Of a stretch of 64,000 bases of DNA, positions 59,551-64,000 are shown in pieces (positions within the stretch are counted from its first letter, which is position 1; every line of letters begins with the position of its first letter). Both the position numbers and the translations under genes were made by a program. Source of the stretch: AA29 sp041481445 (GTDB lineage: Bacteria > Acidobacteriota > Vicinamibacteria > Fen-336); NCBI GenBank assembly GCA_041481445.1, contig JBGPBV010000001.1, positions 1 to 64,000 of the forward strand, written 5' to 3'. A model generated the notes under the pieces. It did not search any database and was not told the origin of the DNA. It saw only the letters and a program-made list of their open reading frames with translations.

Positions 59551-61913
59551 AGATCGGGCGGCGTCGCCGGTGGGCGATGGCGGTGGCGGCCGCGGCCGGG
59601 CTGGGCGCATGGATCCGCCTCGGCCCGTTGCCGCCGGGGCTGCTCCTCCTGGAGGACCAGACCTCGACCGAGGTCGTGGCCCGCGAAGGCGAGCTGCTGC
59701 GCGAGTCGCTCTCCGCGGAGGGGCTGACCAGCCGCCGCCTGGATCCGGATCGGCTCCCGGACGCCCTCGTACGGGCCACCCTCGCCGCGGAGGACGCGCG
59801 CTTCTTCCGTCACCCGGGCCTCGACCCCCTCGCCCTCGCGCGCGCCCTCTGGCACGACGCCCGCGCTCTGCGCATGATCGAGGGCGGTTCCACCCTGACG
59901 CAGCAGACGATCAAGGTCCTGATCCGCCGGGACCGCAGCGCGGCGGGCAAGCTGCGGGAGGCGCTCCTGGCGCTGCGCCTCGAGCACCGGCTCGGAAAGC
60001 GCGAGATCCTCGCCCTCTACCTCACGGTGGCGCCCTACGGGAACCAGCTCCAGGGCGCGCAGGCGGCCAGCCGCGCCTACTTCGACACGTCGGCCGAGAA
60101 CCTCACGCCCGCCCAGGCCGCGCTCCTGGCCGCGCTCCCGCAGCGGCCGAGCGCGCTCGACCCCTATCGCCACCTGGAGGCCGCCCAGAAGCGCCAGGCC
60201 TGGGTCCTCGAGCGGATGCGCGGCCTGGGCCTGCTCAGCGCCCTTGACTACGAGACGGCGCGCCGCGAGCGGCTCCGCCTCGTCCGCAAGGAGCGCGCGT
60301 TCCTCGCCCCGCACTTCGTGGAGCGCGTGCTGGCCGCGGTGCCCGGCCCTCCGCCCCGGCGCATCCAGACCACGCTCGATGCCCTCCTCCAGCGCGAGGT
60401 GGCGGGGATCCTCGACATGCACCGCGCGCGCCTGGTGCGCCACGGCGCCTACGACGTGGCGGTGGCCGTGCTCGACAACCGCACGTCGGAGTGGCGGGCC
60501 TGGGAGGGGTCGGGCGACTACCTGGACCAGGACCACGGAGGCGCCATCGACGGCGTGGTCACGCCCCGCCAGCCCGGGTCGGCGCTGAAGCCGTTCACGT
60601 ACGCGCTCGCCTTCGAGCAGGGGTACACGCCGGCCTCCGTGCTGCCGGACGTGCCCGCCCACTTCCCGACCGCGGCCGCGGGCGTGCTCTACAGCCCGCG
60701 CAACTACGACGGCGTGTTCCGCGGTCCCTTGCGCGCGCGCGCCGCCCTCGCCGGCTCCGAGAACGTGCCCGCGGTGTGGCTGCTCTCGCGGACGGGGGTG
60801 CCCGACCTCCTGCGCGTGCTCCGGCGCGTCGGGCTCACCACCCTGGACAAGACCCCCGACTACTACGGCTACGCGCTCACGATGGGGGACGCGGAGGTGC
60901 GCCTGGACGAGCTGGTGGCCGCCTATGCCGCGATCGCGCGGGGCGGGGTGTGGCGCCGGCCGCTGGCGATCCGCGCGGTCGAGCGCGACGCGGCCGCCGC
61001 CGCGGTGGCGCCGGAGCCGCCGCGCCCGGACGCGCGCGTGATGTCCCCGCGCGCGGCCTTCTGGCTCTCCGACGTCCTCGCCGACGACGCCGCCCGCGCC
61101 TACATCTTCGGGTCGGGCGGCAACCTCGACTTCCCGTTCCCGGTCGCGGTGAAGACGGGCACCTCGCAGGCCTACCACGACAACTGGACGGTCGGCTTCA
61201 CGCGCGACGTGACGGTGGGCGTCTGGGTCGGCAACTTCGATCGCACGCCGCTGCAGAACTCGTCCGGGGTGACGGGGGCGGCCCCCATCTTCCACGACGT
61301 GATGCTGGCCGCCCAGCAGCGGCTCGGCGGACGGCGGCCCGCGCGCGAGGAGCCGATCGTGGAGCGCCCGGCCGACCTGGTCCCGCGCGCGATCTGCGCG
61401 CTGTCCGGCCGCGACGCGACCGCGCTCTGCCCGCGCATCGAGACGGAGTGGGTTCCGCCCGACCGGCCGGAGGCGCCCTGCCGCTGGCACCGCCGGGTGG
61501 GCGGCCGCGTGATCGTGGTGTGGCCGCCCACGTACCGCGCCTGGGCTCGCCAGGCCGGCCTCGTCGTCACGGCGACGGAAGCGCCGCCCTCCCGGTCGGC
61601 CTCGAACGTCCCCGAACGATCGAGCGCGCGCGCGCGGCGCGCGGCCGGTCGTCCCGAGGGCCTCCGCATCCTGAACCCGCCGCCGGGCGCGATCTACCTG
61701 TTCGACCCGACGCTGCGTGCGCAGTTCCAGACCCTTCCGCTGCGCGCGGTCGCCGAGACCGCGGGCACGCGGCTGGCCTGGGAAGTCGACGGGCGGACGG
61801 TGGGCGCCTCCGAGAACGACCGCGCCCTCGACTGGCCGCTCGTCCGCGGCGCCCACACGGTCGCGGTCACGGACGGCGCGACGCGCGAGGAGACCTCGAT
61901 CGTGGTGAGGTGA
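59547..61913 (+). CDS. pbpC: Penicillin-binding protein 1C
   Basis: A 788-residue class A PBP: one membrane helix (about 9-27), a GT51 glycosyltransferase (about 50-230; EDARFFRHPGLDP, GGSTLTQQTIK), a transpeptidase with S345-A-L-K348, SEN and K536-T-G, and a C-terminal BiPBP_C domain (about 700-788). It polymerises and cross-links peptidoglycan and is the classic partner of alpha-2-macroglobulin. The TTG at 59547 overlaps the preceding stop (TTGA). Confidence 0.94.
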   Translation: MKIGRRRRWAMAVAAAAGLGAWIRLGPLPPGLLLLEDQTSTEVVAREGELLRESLSAEGLTSRRLDPDRLPDALVRATLAAEDARFFRHPGLDPLALARALWHDARALRMIEGGSTLTQQTIKVLIRRDRSAAGKLREALLALRLEHRLGKREILALYLTVAPYGNQLQGAQAASRAYFDTSAENLTPAQAALLAALPQRPSALDPYRHLEAAQKRQAWVLERMRGLGLLSALDYETARRERLRLVRKERAFLAPHFVERVLAAVPGPPPRRIQTTLDALLQREVAGILDMHRARLVRHGAYDVAVAVLDNRTSEWRAWEGSGDYLDQDHGGAIDGVVTPRQPGSALKPFTYALAFEQGYTPASVLPDVPAHFPTAAAGVLYSPRNYDGVFRGPLRARAALAGSENVPAVWLLSRTGVPDLLRVLRRVGLTTLDKTPDYYGYALTMGDAEVRLDELVAAYAAIARGGVWRRPLAIRAVERDAAAAAVAPEPPRPDARVMSPRAAFWLSDVLADDAARAYIFGSGGNLDFPFPVAVKTGTSQAYHDNWTVGFTRDVTVGVWVGNFDRTPLQNSSGVTGAAPIFHDVMLAAQQRLGGRRPAREEPIVERPADLVPRAICALSGRDATALCPRIETEWVPPDRPEAPCRWHRRVGGRVIVVWPPTYRAWARQAGLVVTATEAPPSRSASNVPERSSARARRAAGRPEGLRILNPPPGAIYLFDPTLRAQFQTLPLRAVAETAGTRLAWEVDGRTVGASENDRALDWPLVRGAHTVAVTDGATREETSIVVR

Positions 61914-61922
61914 GGCCGGTTG

Positions 61923-64000
61923 CTATCGGCCCGACGGGAGCCAGTTCACGAGCACCTCGATCGGCTCCTCCGTGCGCTCCAGCAGCGTGTTGACCAGGAA
62001 CCGCTGGCCGTCGCCAGAGGCCAGGTAGCGGTTGCGGCGGGGTTCGGGCGGCACTCGCACTTCGAACAGGGGCCGCGGCTTGCCCGCCTGGAACGACTCC
62101 GAGATCGTGATATCGACGGCCATGAGCATCGAACCGACCATGTAGAAGAGCTCTCGCCCATCGCCCCGCCACTGCGGTTGCAGGCCACCGCCGTTCGACA
62201 CCTGCCAATTCCCACGCGCCGGGGTTCCGTCCGAGGCGACGCCCTGAACGAACACCTCGCCGTTCGAGTTGTAGGCGATCCATCGGCCGTCGGGACTGAA
62301 CCTTCCCCGGGCGGCGCCGAACGGCGTTATCCGGAAGGGGATCGGCGTCGGAGAAGGCTTGCCGGACAGGGGCAGGAGATAGAGATCGGCCGGCCGCTGC
62401 AGGTCTCCGTAGTTGTAGACGAGGAACCTTCCGTCCGGCGACCAGTCCTCGACGCTGGCGTGCCAGTCCGGTTCCAGCAACGCTTCGTCTTCTCCCGACC
62501 CATCGGCCGGCTTCCGGTAGAGGCTTCGCACGCCCCGGCGGTCGGACGAGAACGCGATGCGTGTCCCGTCCGGCGACCACGTGGGGCCGAAGTCGTCCGC
62601 GGGATCGAACGTCAACCGGCGGCGGGTGCCCTGCTCGAGGTCGAAGTCCCAGATGTCGCGCGTCCCCGTCGTGGGGTCACGTACTCCGACCACCAGTTGC
62701 TTCTCGTCCGGCGAAAGGTCGGGGTTGGAGTAATCGCCGACCTCGCCGACCGTTCCCAGCGTCCTTCCGGAACGGTCGAGCCACGTCAATTGATCGCGGT
62801 CCTGGTGCGGACGCCGCCAGGCCACGACTCCATTCGACGATGCCGCGTACGCCGCGTTCTGGAAGGGCCCCCAGGGGAGGGCGACGCGCTCGGCGACGGG
62901 GAAGGGCTGGCCCGACAGCTCCAACCGGGCGGCGTCGAACGGCTGGGCCACGAGAGCACCCGCCTTGACGTAGAGGAGATGGCCGGGGAGGGAGAACGAT
63001 GCGTTGTACTGGCTGGGCACGATCCGCCGACGGAGGTCGGTATCGAGGGACCCGGCATAGATCCCCGCGTCTTCTTTCCTTCGTGTCCGGGAAAGGTAGA
63101 GGTAATGACGGCCATCGGGGAGGAAATGCGGCCAGAGTCGGGCCAATTCACCTTCCGTGGGCTTACCCTCCGGCTGCGGCTCGCCCCCGCCCGCGGCGAC
63201 GCGAAACAACTGTCCGTCCCTCGAGAAGACGATGATGCCCTCGCGGCTCCAGGCCGCACCCAACAGGCTTTGGCAACCATCACAGATCGTCCGTACGGTT
63301 CCCGAGGCGAGGTCGATGCATTTCAATTTCCCCGGCACGCAGAACCCGACCTGGCGTCCATCCGGGGACCAGAAGGGGCCCAGAGCGTCCTCATCCATCG
63401 CCAGCGGCCGGGCTTCGAGGGAGCTCAGCGAGCGCACGTAATAGTGGTTGGGCGAACGAGGGCTGGCGGAGTAGACGCTGAACACGATGTCTTCCCCATC
63501 GGGTGACACCGCCAGGTCGGTCGCCAGGACCTTCCCTGCCTCCGGCGAATGGATCTGGAGCCGGGCCTGGATGGCCTTCGCCGCCGTCTCGCGTCGGCGC
63601 GCGGCAGCCCTCGCGAGGACGAGACCCCCGAGCACGGCGATGGACAGGCCCAGTGCCGCAGCGAGACGGAGACCCCGCCCGTCCTTCTCCCGGGTCCTCG
63701 CGCGTGCGCTTCGGGATTGCCAGCCCGAGTCCTCCTGGATCTCCAGGAGCTCGACCCGCACGTCATCGATGTGCTGGAAGCGACGGTCGGGCTCCTTGCG
63801 GAGGCAGCGCAGGATCAGCTTCTCGAGCTCGCGCGGCACGATGGGAGCGAGCGCGCTCGGGGCCTTCGGCTCGTCGTGGATCACCGCGGCCAGAGTGGCG
63901 TCCGCGGACTTGCCCGCGAAAGCCCGCCGGCCCGTCACCATCTCGTAGAGCACGGCGCCGAACGCGAAGATGTCGGAGCGCGCGTCCACTGCCCCACCCG
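61923..64000 (-). CDS. Ser/Thr protein kinase with PD40/WD40 repeats, N-terminus outside window
   Basis: The visible 692-residue C-terminal part begins in kinase subdomain IX (DARSDIFAFGAVLYEM), continues to the end of the kinase fold (RCLRKEPDRRFQHIDDV), then one membrane helix (near LAAALGLSIAVLGGLVLA) and an extracytoplasmic beta-propeller with repeated 'SPDG' PD40/TolB-like units (PDGEDIVFS, SPDGRQVGF, SPDGTRIAF, SPDGRFLVY, SPDGRWIAY). The frame stays open to the window end. Such PASTA-free, PD40-bearing kinases are very common in Acidobacteriota. It converges with pbpC with 9 bp between stops. Confidence 0.92.
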   Translation of the reverse strand, partial: GGAVDARSDIFAFGAVLYEMVTGRRAFAGKSADATLAAVIHDEPKAPSALAPIVPRELEKLILRCLRKEPDRRFQHIDDVRVELLEIQEDSGWQSRSARARTREKDGRGLRLAAALGLSIAVLGGLVLARAAARRRETAAKAIQARLQIHSPEAGKVLATDLAVSPDGEDIVFSVYSASPRSPNHYYVRSLSSLEARPLAMDEDALGPFWSPDGRQVGFCVPGKLKCIDLASGTVRTICDGCQSLLGAAWSREGIIVFSRDGQLFRVAAGGGEPQPEGKPTEGELARLWPHFLPDGRHYLYLSRTRRKEDAGIYAGSLDTDLRRRIVPSQYNASFSLPGHLLYVKAGALVAQPFDAARLELSGQPFPVAERVALPWGPFQNAAYAASSNGVVAWRRPHQDRDQLTWLDRSGRTLGTVGEVGDYSNPDLSPDEKQLVVGVRDPTTGTRDIWDFDLEQGTRRRLTFDPADDFGPTWSPDGTRIAFSSDRRGVRSLYRKPADGSGEDEALLEPDWHASVEDWSPDGRFLVYNYGDLQRPADLYLLPLSGKPSPTPIPFRITPFGAARGRFSPDGRWIAYNSNGEVFVQGVASDGTPARGNWQVSNGGGLQPQWRGDGRELFYMVGSMLMAVDITISESFQAGKPRPLFEVRVPPEPRRNRYLASGDGQRFLVNTLLERTEEPIEVLVNWLPSGR

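Noticed and set aside
59600..61856. Long antisense frames across pbpC and alpha-2-macroglobulin
   Set aside because: They show Arg/His/Gly-rich composition without domains; the sense frames carry full catalytic motifs.
1..64000. CRISPR arrays, insertion sequences, rRNA genes and riboswitches
   Set aside because: No regularly spaced repeats, transposase motifs, rRNA stretches or known aptamer patterns were found on reading either strand.

Overview
The window is a high-GC bacterial chromosome segment. It is most likely Acidobacteriota (a Thermoanaerobaculia-like lineage) or a close soil/sediment relative. The pointers are an Oar-like TonB-dependent receptor with an N-terminal Cna-B/carboxypeptidase-like domain, a Ser/Thr kinase carrying WD40/PD40 beta-propeller repeats, a secreted CAP protein followed by a 'DGFE..W' tail domain, and many GTG/TTG starts in 4-bp stop/start overlaps. 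The assignment is inferred from gene content and was not checked against a database. No rRNA, CRISPR array or transposase is visible. There is one tRNA.

Region A (1-13250) looks like a genomic island lying against the 3' end of a tRNA-Ala gene, with visibly lower GC and different codon use from the rest. Its left arm (minus strand) holds a small basic protein, a 1793-residue DEAD/DUF1998 helicase of the Druantia DruE / DISARM DrmA-DrmB type, and a cut-off SNF2 helicase fragment. Its right arm (plus strand) is the most interesting part of the window. An XRE repressor and an ImmA/IrrE protease form a switch resembling the CBASS regulators CapH/CapP. They precede a five-gene ubiquitin-like cassette: a Gly-ending ubiquitin-like protein, an E2-fold protein, a JAB-E1 fusion, a DUF6527 zinc-site protein and a DUF3892 protein. 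The E2 has no cysteine at all, and the E1 has Thr/Ser where the catalytic cysteine is expected. The perfect operator palindrome at the repressor start codon shares a 10-mer with the cassette promoter, which suggests one regulator controls both. A UvrD/Rep-like helicase closes the island.

Region B (13251-26536) is ordinary chromosome: tRNA-Ala(GGC), an ECF sigma/zinc anti-sigma pair, a MerR-type HTH protein, a thioredoxin-like [2Fe-2S] ferredoxin, a secreted DUF4412-like protein coupled to a rhodanese, an Oar-like receptor downstream of a GNAT protein, an M28 peptidase coupled to a YihY-type membrane protein, and a fused trehalose-6-phosphate synthase/phosphatase.

Region C (26547-49465) contains an aminoacyl-phosphatidylglycerol operon (VirJ-like, MprF, AcvB), a CAP protein, a K+ channel, two tandem class III aminotransferases, an SGNH lipoprotein, PilZ and M23 proteins, and a four-gene coupled set (ACP-FAAL-PlsC fusion, threonine dehydratase, MtfA, RluD-like pseudouridine synthase). 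A macrodomain protein, HU, FtsB/DivIC, a DUF6788 protein with its own palindrome, an EVE protein, CutA and MetB follow.

Region D (49491-64000) holds a large PAS/GAF/GGDEF/EAL protein, the classic alpha-2-macroglobulin/PbpC pair, and the C-terminal part of a PD40 Ser/Thr kinase that runs off the right edge.
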